Positions 18,800 to 27,084 of a stretch of DNA of 64,000 nt are shown here, in pieces. The stretch spans positions 1-64,000 of the forward strand of contig JBBIHB010000011.1 in assembly GCA_037447215.1 (NCBI GenBank), written 5' to 3'. The notes under the pieces are model-generated. The model did no database searches, had not been told where the DNA came from, and worked only from the letters and a program-made list of their open reading frames with translations. The DNA is from UBA1413 sp037447215 (lineage in GTDB: Bacteria; Bacteroidota; Bacteroidia; Bacteroidales; Prolixibacteraceae). Positions within the stretch are counted from its first letter, which is position 1; every line of letters starts with the position of its first letter. A program made the translations under genes and the position numbers.

Positions 18800-19150
18800 A
18801 GCTGCACATACTGGGGTGCATGCTGATTTTTTCCCACGGGGTGCTGCCTCCGCATTGCAGTGGTATTCCCTCAGGGCGCTGCCATTCATTTCTGTGAAAG
18901 ACAGTCCATTTATAAAGCTGGAAACAAGCCCTGAAAGTGCAATGCCCCCAATTCCAGCATGACGTCCATGGTAAAAGAAAATACATCATGATACGCCCTT
19001 AAAAGGAATCCGCTCCGAGCCAGATGATCGTCTATAGCTGAAGATGTATTAATGGCCTGCCCTGAAAGGGCAAATTATTTCAACCCTATACAACGACCAG
19101 GATGGATGAACAGGATATCTATCTGTTACTTCGCCCTAAAAGGTCAGTTA
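18800..19150. repeat. Degenerate repeat-rich intergenic region
   Basis: This 429-base gap (18736-19164) between two GH5 genes has no convincing ORF. It holds several decayed copies of a GC-rich unit: CCCTGAAAGTGCAA at about 18930, CCCTGAAAGGGCAAATTATT followed by TCAACCC at about 19060, CGCCCTAAAAGG at about 19132, and inverted fragments such as CTCAGGGCGCTGCC at about 18870. This pattern resembles an extragenic repeat family I recognise from Bacteroidetes genomes; family membership is inferred from appearance only. Confidence 0.45.
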
Positions 19151-19164
19151 AAAGCAGACCAGAC

Positions 19165-21195
19165 TTATCTTACTATTACCTTATATGAAGATTGCGTACT
19201 TTCCGATACCATCTGCACGATATAAAGTCCCTGCTTTATTCCGTATGATGGTAACCGGATATGCTTTTCATCGGCCCGGATAGTCCGTATTACAGCACCA
19301 TTCATATTCACCACACGTATCACACAAGGCGTATCCAGATTTCGGGAAATAATAATATCCTTATTCCGGTCAATAAAATATACCAAAGCTTTATCATGTG
19401 GAAATTCAACTATAGGATCAATTGATGTTGCCAGATCTAATGAATAATAATCGATGTTAAACAAAGGATCAGAAATAACCGAAAACCTCATGATTTGTAC
19501 TCCTGCTTCCAGTAGCAAAGTGGTTGTAACTTTCTGCGTAGTCAACCAGCTATTGGTCCGGGGTGCTCTGAGCGTGTCAGATACCACCTTGCCGATTTTC
19601 ACCTGAAATTTGCCCCCTCCCATCAACGAGGCCAGTTGAAATCCTGCCTGGTATTTCCCGGCAGTTTTTACATCAACCGTGTATTCGTACCATTCGCCGG
19701 GCATTGCATTTCCAATATGAAATCCGGTACCGTTACGGTCATAAATATCCACTTCTTCGTTTGGCCTGTAGGCGCCTGCTATATTTGATGTACCTGTATC
19801 GAAAAAAGTAAATTCCTGTCCCCCTTTGTCAAAATCTTCTGCCTGAACAATTCCCGGAATAGGTAGGGCATATCCAAGGAAAGGTGTCCTGACCGGTTTA
19901 ACCCATGCCGGGAAAAATATCCGTTGTGGAGCAGAATAAGCTTCTTCTCCCCCCGGGAAATGTGATATAATCCGGTAATGGTAATGCTGGTTCATAAAGG
20001 GTTTTACATCGAAAAATCTTGTAGAGTCCCCATAAAACGTGGCAACTTTCCTATATGATGAGCTGGCAGTCCTTCGCTCAACCACAATGCTATCGGCTCC
20101 AGGAGTGAGGTTATTCCACAAAACAGCTATTATTGAGTCCTTATATAGTCGCAAATTCGGATTTCCAGGCGATTTTTGGGTACAATGGATCAGGATATCC
20201 TTTAATTCGTTCCACGACCTCTCCTCCCTGTTCATGATCCGGAAATTTCCACCATCGTCCCAGGCTGCAGGGGCAAAGCCATATTCCCGGGCAAAATCAA
20301 CATAAGCCCGATAGTGTTTCATCCTTGAATTGTATTCACATGAACTGAGAGAACCAAACTCACCCAATAAAACGGGGATATTGTTTTTGACCGACCAATC
20401 TTTTACACTTATAAATTTAAGCCGGAGCATGTTATAATCAGCAGATGTTCCCCAGGTCCCCTGCCCCTGGAGGCCAAAATTATACGGATCGTAGGAATGA
20501 AACGAACCGATCACATATTTGTCATTGGGAATAGCTGCCTGAAGCAGTTCATTTGAACCTCCCCAGTTATTTCCCTGAAATACCACCAGCCTGGCAGGAT
20601 TGGTTTTTCGGATAATGGACAATACACGCCGGTGCATTTCGTCGTTCTGTTCCCGGGTTATGGGTCCGTTGGGTTCATTCATTATTTCAAAAATCAACCG
20701 GTCGGGCTTATCCTTAAACCGGGTGGCAATCTGGCTCCAGATGCTGTCGAACCGATCGCGGTTTACCTGCGACGAATAGTTTTGCATGATCCATTCGTCG
20801 TGGTGGGAGTTTACAATGATGAAAAGACCCCGCGAAAGGCCCCAGTCCAATACTTCCCCGATACGGTTCAGCCAGGTTTCACTCACTTTGTATGGGGCAG
20901 ATTTTCCGGTGTAATTATCCCACCGCACAGGTATCCTGACAAAATTAAAACCTGCTTGCTTATAAAGATCAAAATAATATTCCTGGGCTTTTGGATTGTT
21001 CCAGCCGGCTTCAGTAGGCGGTTCATGCGTGTTGCCAAGGTTAATGCCTTTCCGCATCTGGACAATGGCTTCGTGTGGGGTAATCTGGGCCAGAGCAGGT
21101 TCTATCCAAACAAAGCTAACAAGAATAACAAATAACCCGGACAGGGTGAAAAACCCACTTCTGGTAAATGGTCCAATAATTTTCTGAATATTCAT
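19165..21195 (-). CDS. GH5 endoglucanase with CBM6 and T9SS-like tail
   Basis: A 676-residue secreted cellulase-type enzyme. A signal peptide (about 15-36, cleavage after ALA) precedes a GH5 barrel (about 40-340). The barrel has GINLGNTHE, Glu174 in IMNEPNG as acid/base and Glu279 in LLGEFGS as nucleophile. A fibronectin-like spacer (about 345-435) and a CBM6 (about 450-590, opening IVQAEDFD) follow. The last 75 residues resemble a T9SS sorting domain (MNGAVIRTIR, then GLYIVQMV...YKVIVR) but lack the usual YPNP lead. Predicted function: endo-hydrolysis of beta-1,4-glucan or mixed-linkage glucan outside the cell. The neighbouring GH5 is unrelated at subfamily level. A weak -7 candidate, TAATCTTG, lies just upstream on the - strand. 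Confidence 0.9.
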   Translation of the reverse strand: MNIQKIIGPFTRSGFFTLSGLFVILVSFVWIEPALAQITPHEAIVQMRKGINLGNTHEPPTEAGWNNPKAQEYYFDLYKQAGFNFVRIPVRWDNYTGKSAPYKVSETWLNRIGEVLDWGLSRGLFIIVNSHHDEWIMQNYSSQVNRDRFDSIWSQIATRFKDKPDRLIFEIMNEPNGPITREQNDEMHRRVLSIIRKTNPARLVVFQGNNWGGSNELLQAAIPNDKYVIGSFHSYDPYNFGLQGQGTWGTSADYNMLRLKFISVKDWSVKNNIPVLLGEFGSLSSCEYNSRMKHYRAYVDFAREYGFAPAAWDDGGNFRIMNREERSWNELKDILIHCTQKSPGNPNLRLYKDSIIAVLWNNLTPGADSIVVERRTASSSYRKVATFYGDSTRFFDVKPFMNQHYHYRIISHFPGGEEAYSAPQRIFFPAWVKPVRTPFLGYALPIPGIVQAEDFDKGGQEFTFFDTGTSNIAGAYRPNEEVDIYDRNGTGFHIGNAMPGEWYEYTVDVKTAGKYQAGFQLASLMGGGKFQVKIGKVVSDTLRAPRTNSWLTTQKVTTTLLLEAGVQIMRFSVISDPLFNIDYYSLDLATSIDPIVEFPHDKALVYFIDRNKDIIISRNLDTPCVIRVVNMNGAVIRTIRADEKHIRLPSYGIKQGLYIVQMVSESTQSSYKVIVR

Positions 21196-21382
21196 GAGCC
21201 TCTTTTTTTCAAGATTAAATTCATGTTCATCCGTATAAATTGTTTTGTTTTATAATGGTCGGATGCCAGCCCGCCTGAAACGTTCTGGCGGGGAATTTCC
21301 ATGAGAAGTGTTATTCCTGCCCGTATGTTCAGGCGGGCATAACGGTTTGAGTTCCTCAACCCATGGAAATTTCATTGGATTA

Positions 21383-21421
21383 ATGTTAAAAAACAAGAGC
21401 CTGATTTTACAGGCTCTTGTT
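21383..21421 (-). terminator. Rho-independent terminator of the lamin-tail protein gene
   Basis: A perfect 12-bp stem (21392-21403 pairing with 21410-21421) with a 6-base loop. Read on the - strand it is followed by six T. It lies 22 bases past the stop codon of the 1298-residue protein gene. The rest of the 21196-21442 gap contains GC-rich short repeats (GCCCGCCTG/CAGGCGGGC) with no gene. Confidence 0.85.
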
Positions 21422-21442
21422 AAGTTTATTGAATATTTCGAA

Positions 21443-24400
21443 CTACTTTTTAATCACCTTATAGGTTCCGCTTATTCTATCGTTGTTGCTGACAACGATG
21501 AAATAGATACCGGAAGCCTGGTTGTCGAGAGAGATGGTTTCGATGCTGTTGCGGCTGATGTATTCGCTAACAGGAGCACCCATTGAATTGAATACCCTTA
21601 CCCTGTGACCGGCTTCAACACCACTGATGTTGACTTTTCCGGAGGTTGGGTTTGGATATACGTTAACGATTCCGCTTTCAATTTCAACTGCCGAAGTTAC
21701 ATCAAGGGTGAGTGCGTATGTATTTACAGTCCTGCCGTCAGCCGAAGTAACCCTCAGAACGTCTCCCTTGTTGAGGATACCGGTGGCATTGGGCTGGCCA
21801 TTTTTATTGAAAACAGCCATGGTAGCACCAAATGATGGTGTTAATCTGGCTAAAAACTGAGCCAGCGGAGTTTGAGCAACCGGAGTAGAAATAGTTTTGT
21901 TCAACTCGTTCACACTATAATGTGTCGAAGTAACAAACGCAAGATATTTGGTTACAACAAACTGTGTCCTGAGCATATCGAGGAAGTAAGTTTTTGTTAC
22001 TTTGCCATCCTTTGAAGTAACCACGAGGATATCATCCTGATAGAGCGGTCCCCGGGTACGGGTAATTCCGTTTTTGTCAACAACCTTAACGGTGGCCCCT
22101 GCAACAGGAATGATGTTTCGCAGGAAAGTTTCAACAGTGGTTCCGCGTGGTACAAATGATATAAGCCCCCATGCCTGATCCACACTATAAATATACGATA
22201 ATACAAATGCATCGGATGATGTACTCAAAGGCACAACTTCATAAACGATTTTGGTTGTTCCGTTTTCGGCTGTAACTTCAAAGAATATCTGGTCGTTGAT
22301 CATCACATCCACCATGGTAGTGTCGAAATTCATCCTTTTGAAAGGTACCCATGCATCGTTTCCATCGACAATTACCATCGAAGCACCAAGTGGAACTTTG
22401 ATATTTTGTACAATTTGTCTCAGTGAAGTGCCGTAAGGTACATTGTAAATACCGCCTGTGGTTACTTCAACACTGATAAAATAAACATCGGAAGTAAGAA
22501 TGGCATTGCTGCTCAAACCTCTTTCGGTAACATTCAACTTATAGATCGAAGTATTTTTTTTATCTGCTGAAAGTACTTCAAGAAGGTCGCCATTGGCTAG
22601 CTTGTCGGTTGCAGCCATCACTGCCCCGGTTCCTGCTTTCTTTAGCGTCAAATTCTGACCCGGATCTGCTTTTATTATTCTGCTGAGGAATTCTTCAACG
22701 GTGGTATTCTGCACTACCCCATTTATTTTCTCATTCTTCGAGTAACCTTCACTTACTTTATATTGTTTTGATGCAATGGTTGATTTATAGACAGTAACTT
22801 CATGCATAAAGTGGCTTCCGATACCCGATGTGATCATCAATATGTCATTGGGCCAGCCATAGCCTCTGGCCACCCAGTACGGCCTGTCGTGCATCCACCA
22901 TTCACTGTCGTCCCAGTTGGTGCCCCACGAACCTTTGAATGCAGGATTGCCTTTGTAAATGTGTGGTTTCCTAACAAAGGCCATAATCTGGTCAAGGTTA
23001 ACACCGCCAATTCTCTGCCTGACTCCATCGCCACTGCCAAATACATCAATCAATGTAAAATCATTCGGGTCAGTTGCTGGTTTCAATCCCCGTGTAATTG
23101 AGTCATTATCAATTCTGAAGAAATAATAGTTGGTGGCAAACCATCCTGCCAGATGGTTAGGAATGCTTTCCCTCCATGGATTGCGGGCATTGCCATAATC
23201 AATGTTGAGTTTGTAACCACCCCACCAACGGCGCCAGTTTGGAGTTCCTTCACCCAGATTTCCGAAAGCGGCAAGCTGCCCGATTGAAAATACTTCGCCC
23301 GGGAAGACCAATGGATTTACATTAAGGTCCTGAACTACCATGGCTGGTTTGGTTTCCCATGAAGCCTGGTCAACCCAGCGGTATCCGGGAATATATTTCT
23401 GATAGCGGTTGTTCCAGTTCTCGGGAAGTGAATTAATACCTATAGCTCCTGCAGGACTGTTATTACCTGTAACAACGAACATATATTTGCTCATATCAAG
23501 GATCTGGTTCCCGGGGTTTACAAACTCAACCATAGTGCTGGCCCACTGGTCGCGCCATACAAATTCGGAAATAAACGGATCGGCAGCGAAAGGCTGTGTT
23601 TCTTCAGGCGACTTCTCTTTATTCATCATAACCTGGTACGAAAGCTTGGTAATACCATCTTCTGCAGTGGTATTAAAAATAGCAGTACGGTCGGCAGCCG
23701 ATCCTGCCAGGTTGGTAGCCCGGTGTACTTCAACGGATGTATTCAAAACCTCGGTTTTGGCAACAAGAGCAGGTATTCCGGAAACATCGGCAGGGATACT
23801 AATGGTATAGTTGTATCCTGTGGGGGTAAAGCCAGGAATTGTATCCCCTTTCCATCCGAATATGCCTTTCAGATATGCAGGAATATCAGGCCAGGTAATC
23901 GCTGCCAGCCTTGCTGTGCGGTTTGGGATATACCTTTCAACCTTAATAAAATATTCCTTAGCTTTGCCGTTGCCTGCGGTTACTTTTAATTTGTCGCCGT
24001 TTTTCAGGTCGGCCCTTTGTACCCCGTCAACAAATATGACTTCCCACGAAGCCTGGGGGGGTTTTTCCAGGTATTTCAGCAACGAGTCAACACGGGTAGC
24101 GAATCCGATACCTTGAAGGTAGTTCGACGACAAAATGGTATCAACGGCATTTCCAACTGTAACACCGTAAGGTCCAACTCCCATTTCCATATAAGTTCCT
24201 CTGTACCTTGCACTTGTAGTGTTCATCGGGACTGTTGGAACAACAATATTATCGGCATTGGTAGGTGGTAATGCAATAATCCTGAATTTGATTTCCTGCA
24301 AAGTGTTACCTACAGCATAGAAAGTGATGGTATCGTTGGTGCGGGCTGTATTGAAGGCCGAGTCGGCTTTTTCGTTGGAAAATGAGTAGAACCACGCCAA

Positions 24401-25339
24401 GCCTGGAGAATAGTCAAAGTTGTCGGTAAAATAGTGCATATTGCGCACACCCCATGGAACAGTGATGGTTTTGTTGGTGAAATCAATCACAGTGGCAGCA
24501 GTTTTGGGTTTAAGGGAATGGTGTCCCAAAGTAAAATTGCCATGGTTTCCAAGTGTCCAGTATTCTTTCTTCTGCGAAATGTTCCAGTCGTTATGCGGGA
24601 ACCTGAGCGGCAGCCATTCAGAGTCTTCAATATCAACACCGGCTATTCGGGTCCAGGAGTCAATAGCATCACCTGTTCCTTCGGTAACCTTAAATTTCCT
24701 GACCAGGATACGGTTCCCGGTAGCCCCTGAAACACCGGCAGCATCAGCTGCGCCCGTAGATTTAAATGGGCTCGTAGTGGCATTAAAAGAAGCGTTATAG
24801 ACATCAACAATGGCAGAGTCCCTTTCCAATGCGGTTTCTTTGAAAAAATGGCGGATAAACATGGCACTCCGTCCGCTCCAGTTGTCCAAAGTTAAGCGGC
24901 CATAGGGAGAAATACTGTCGTATTGCGGCCAGTTGCCCCATTCCGAAGTTGGGAAATGGATTTCGAGGTTTGCCCTTTGCCTCATTTCAGGCGTAACCGT
25001 TCTTGCTCCGATCCGGTTAAGTTCGAAAGGCCATATCCTCAACGGAACGTCATCCACTGAAATAATCAGGTATGATTGCCCTGGTGCAAGCTGGCGGGCA
25101 GGCAGCCGGAATCTTCGGTCTGCTCCGGGATTCCATGGGCTGGTCCATGGGTCGTTGTTTCCAAGTTCAAATTCGGCCAGGTTAATGGTCTTGTTACCCA
25201 TGTTGGTAAGTTCGATGTAGTTAAACCTGGTGTCATTCATTCTGGCCTCAGAGATAATGAGGTTTCGGTAGGGCTCCTGAGCAATGAGCATTCCCGAGAT
25301 TAACAACAAAAGAAGTAGAAATCCTTGTTTCATAATCAT
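21443..25339 (-). CDS. Giant T9SS-secreted surface protein with lamin-tail domains and five degenerate repeats
   Basis: A 1298-residue protein with a signal peptide (about 4-20, cleavage after IAQ). A lamin-tail-like domain starts at 24 (NLIISEARMNDTRFNYIELTN), and a second related block lies at about 588-690 (FISEFVWRDQWASTMVEFVN). Five degenerate repeats of about 75-90 residues lie at roughly 395-467, 860-938, 950-1037, 1043-1123 and 1130-1213. Each runs through a strand ending in GTT/GTS, a helix-like L..F..., a G-A-x-M/V strand, and a closing GD.L.VTS.DG...Y. block. A T9SS tail follows from VYPNPTSG (1227) to YKVIKK. It is probably a cell-surface or secreted structural/adhesive protein; no catalytic motif was seen and the function is unknown. 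It lies next to the GH5 genes but has its own terminator. Start at Met1 or Met3 (25333) is undecided. Confidence 0.85.
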   Translation of the reverse strand: MIMKQGFLLLLLLISGMLIAQEPYRNLIISEARMNDTRFNYIELTNMGNKTINLAEFELGNNDPWTSPWNPGADRRFRLPARQLAPGQSYLIISVDDVPLRIWPFELNRIGARTVTPEMRQRANLEIHFPTSEWGNWPQYDSISPYGRLTLDNWSGRSAMFIRHFFKETALERDSAIVDVYNASFNATTSPFKSTGAADAAGVSGATGNRILVRKFKVTEGTGDAIDSWTRIAGVDIEDSEWLPLRFPHNDWNISQKKEYWTLGNHGNFTLGHHSLKPKTAATVIDFTNKTITVPWGVRNMHYFTDNFDYSPGLAWFYSFSNEKADSAFNTARTNDTITFYAVGNTLQEIKFRIIALPPTNADNIVVPTVPMNTTSARYRGTYMEMGVGPYGVTVGNAVDTILSSNYLQGIGFATRVDSLLKYLEKPPQASWEVIFVDGVQRADLKNGDKLKVTAGNGKAKEYFIKVERYIPNRTARLAAITWPDIPAYLKGIFGWKGDTIPGFTPTGYNYTISIPADVSGIPALVAKTEVLNTSVEVHRATNLAGSAADRTAIFNTTAEDGITKLSYQVMMNKEKSPEETQPFAADPFISEFVWRDQWASTMVEFVNPGNQILDMSKYMFVVTGNNSPAGAIGINSLPENWNNRYQKYIPGYRWVDQASWETKPAMVVQDLNVNPLVFPGEVFSIGQLAAFGNLGEGTPNWRRWWGGYKLNIDYGNARNPWRESIPNHLAGWFATNYYFFRIDNDSITRGLKPATDPNDFTLIDVFGSGDGVRQRIGGVNLDQIMAFVRKPHIYKGNPAFKGSWGTNWDDSEWWMHDRPYWVARGYGWPNDILMITSGIGSHFMHEVTVYKSTIASKQYKVSEGYSKNEKINGVVQNTTVEEFLSRIIKADPGQNLTLKKAGTGAVMAATDKLANGDLLEVLSADKKNTSIYKLNVTERGLSSNAILTSDVYFISVEVTTGGIYNVPYGTSLRQIVQNIKVPLGASMVIVDGNDAWVPFKRMNFDTTMVDVMINDQIFFEVTAENGTTKIVYEVVPLSTSSDAFVLSYIYSVDQAWGLISFVPRGTTVETFLRNIIPVAGATVKVVDKNGITRTRGPLYQDDILVVTSKDGKVTKTYFLDMLRTQFVVTKYLAFVTSTHYSVNELNKTISTPVAQTPLAQFLARLTPSFGATMAVFNKNGQPNATGILNKGDVLRVTSADGRTVNTYALTLDVTSAVEIESGIVNVYPNPTSGKVNISGVEAGHRVRVFNSMGAPVSEYISRNSIETISLDNQASGIYFIVVSNNDRISGTYKVIKK

Positions 25340-26009
25340 AGTTTTAAGGTGAATAAATATTTAATAAATCATTGAATTGTATCATTCAATCAAAATCGGG
25401 TATCAAATATCTTATTTTTTCTTAATAATACCAACAGAATATTCACTTTCCGATATAATTTTTTTTGCAATCGTATAATATTTTCTGCGATAAATAACCC
25501 CGCTAACCACATTTTGAACACACTTTTCAGGTATTGATTCAACAAAAATATACATTCAATTTGTATTGAATACAGAATTAATTGATTTTGTGATTATTGC
25601 TTTATAATGAATGGCAGGCAAATTGTTTTACCTGAAAATTGAATTTTCCTGTCAATTTTCTCGTTTTAAGGATTTAAATTTTAATCAATATGTGATGTTA
25701 TGCTGAAATTTTTCAGACAGATATTCGAAAAACAATAAGCATTCAAATCCGGCAAGAAAGAGTCGGTAATGAAATTTCAATATTATCTTCTGATTTATAA
25801 TAGCGTATTTAAAACAAAAAACACCATGATTCATGCAGACCTATTTTCAGGCAGCTACCGGTCTCTAAAAATTCCAACTTATTTAATTTGGTTCAATTTG
25901 CACATGTCAATCTGCACATTATTCCTCGATTGAGATTTTTTAGCCCATTAAATGTGTTTGAATTGTAATTAAAATTAGGCCATAATGTAATGAATTGATA
26001 TTTTTACAT
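25340..26009. other. Long AT-rich intergenic region
   Basis: About 670 bases between the divergent lamin-tail protein gene and the aromatic operon. It is AT-rich with many stop codons in all frames. No RNA gene, mobile element or convincing small ORF was seen. It must contain the promoter for the - strand gene (a GATATTTG near 25409 on the - strand is one mismatch from the -7 consensus). Confidence 0.5.
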
Positions 26010-26017
26010 TACATTTG
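26010..26017 (+). promoter_or_regulatory. -7 promoter element of the tyrA operon leader
   Basis: TACATTTG is an exact match to the Bacteroidetes -7 consensus TAnnTTTG. It lies 23 bases before the ATG of the aromatic leader peptide, so transcription should start a few bases before that ATG. No good -33 TTTG is found at 19-21 bases upstream. Confidence 0.65.
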
Positions 26018-26040
26018 CAGCAAAATCATTGATTATACAA

Positions 26041-26106
26041 ATGACAAACAATAACTTTTATTTCTGGTTTTATTACTTCGGCTCAAATACCGGGACCGGA
26101 AGATAA
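26041..26106 (+). CDS. Aromatic amino acid leader peptide (attenuator peptide)
   Basis: A 21-residue ORF (ATG 26041, TAA 26104-26106) in the 5' leader of tyrA. Codons 6-13 (26056-26079) are eight aromatic codons in a row: Phe-Tyr-Phe-Trp-Phe-Tyr-Tyr-Phe (4 Phe, 3 Tyr, 1 Trp). Chance occurrence directly upstream of an aromatic biosynthesis operon, and just before a terminator hairpin, is very unlikely. The inferred role is to sense charged Phe/Tyr (and perhaps Trp) tRNA by ribosome stalling, as in the enteric pheA and trp leaders. The last codons, ACC-GGG-ACC, form the antiterminator strand: 26089-26097 is the exact complement of 26143-26151. A ribosome that reaches the stop codon would mask it and permit termination. 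The peptide itself probably has no other function. Confidence 0.88.
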   Translation: MTNNNFYFWFYYFGSNTGTGR

Positions 26107-26170
26107 GTTGTTGTATGTGATAAAAAAATACTAAGGCTTGAAGGTCCCGGTGAACCCGGGGCCTTTTTTT
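26089..26170 (+). promoter_or_regulatory. Transcription attenuator: antiterminator and terminator of the tyrA-aroG operon
   Basis: Terminator: 26141-26150 pairs with 26156-26165 (10 bp, one G-U, 5-base loop) and the T run 26164-26170 follows. Antiterminator: 26089-26097 (ACCGGGACC) is perfectly complementary to 26143-26151 (GGTCCCGGT), which includes most of the 5' arm of the terminator, so the two structures exclude each other. The antiterminator strand lies 10 bases past the aromatic codon run and ends 7 bases before the leader stop codon, the spacing needed for ribosome-position control. The tyrA start codon follows the T run by 7 bases. The structure is seen in the sequence; regulation by Phe/Tyr supply is inferred. 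Confidence 0.85.
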
Positions 26171-26177
26171 ATATAAA

Positions 26178-27083
26178 ATGTTGAAAATGAAAATAACGGT
26201 TATAGGAATAGGTTTGATCGGGGGATCAATGGCAATAGACCTCCGGAAATCGGGGTTTGCTACTACGGTTACGGGTGTCGAAAACAACCCCGGCCATGCT
26301 TCGGAGGCGCTCAGGCTCGGAATTGTTGATGCTGTTGAAACTCTTGAAACAGCATTAAATGAAACCGATCTTGTAATTGTGGCTACCCCGGTGGATATAA
26401 CAGTTGATTTACTTCCACTGGTACTCGACAGAATCAAAGACAGCACCACAGTAACGGATATAGGATCGACAAAACGGGAAATTGCCCAAAAAGTGAACAA
26501 ACATCCACGACGGAGAAATTATGTTTCTGCCCATCCAATGGCCGGAACCGAAAACTCAGGCCCCCGTGCTGCCATGGAAGGACTGTTCAGAGGGAAAATT
26601 ACCATTATATGCGATCATGAGAAAACCGGGCCACAACATCTTGCCCTGGTCGAAAAAATGTTCCAGTCAGCAGGAATGAACATTGCCTATATGACATCCG
26701 ACGAACAGGACCATAGCACTGCCTTTGTTTCACATCTGCCCCATGCTGTTGCTTTTGCTTTGGCCAATGCTGTGCAGGATAAGGCCGACCGCAATATAAT
26801 TTTTGACTTGGCAAGCGGGGGTTTCAATTCTACTGTGCGGCTGGCAAAAAGCTCGGTTACCATGTGGCGCCCCATATTTGAACAAAACAGCGATTACATG
26901 GTTGAATCGCTTAATGTTTATATGAAACACATTGAACAATTTCGCGACGCAATTCTGAATAAGGATAGCAAAAGGATTGAAGGATTAATCCTGAACGCAA
27001 ACCGAATCAGGGAAATTCTCGATAATCAAAACCCGGTGATGCGGAAGAACGAGGAAAGAATTATAAAATACTATACAACCTGA
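26178..27083 (+). CDS. tyrA: Prephenate dehydrogenase
   Basis: A 301-residue (or 298 from the ATG at 26187) NAD(P)-dependent enzyme that oxidatively decarboxylates prephenate to 4-hydroxyphenylpyruvate for tyrosine synthesis. The Rossmann motif VIGIGLIGGSMA starts at residue 7. The family blocks DIGSTKR, SAHPMAGTE (catalytic His) and VSHLPHAVAFAL are all present. There is no fused chorismate mutase or ACT domain, so feedback control must come from elsewhere, consistent with the attenuator just upstream. The next gene, a DAHP synthase-chorismate mutase fusion, begins one base after the stop, so the two enzymes of entry and branch are translationally coupled. Which of the two Met codons is used cannot be decided. 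Confidence 0.95.
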   Translation: MLKMKITVIGIGLIGGSMAIDLRKSGFATTVTGVENNPGHASEALRLGIVDAVETLETALNETDLVIVATPVDITVDLLPLVLDRIKDSTTVTDIGSTKREIAQKVNKHPRRRNYVSAHPMAGTENSGPRAAMEGLFRGKITIICDHEKTGPQHLALVEKMFQSAGMNIAYMTSDEQDHSTAFVSHLPHAVAFALANAVQDKADRNIIFDLASGGFNSTVRLAKSSVTMWRPIFEQNSDYMVESLNVYMKHIEQFRDAILNKDSKRIEGLILNANRIREILDNQNPVMRKNEERIIKYYTT

Positions 27084-27084
27084 T

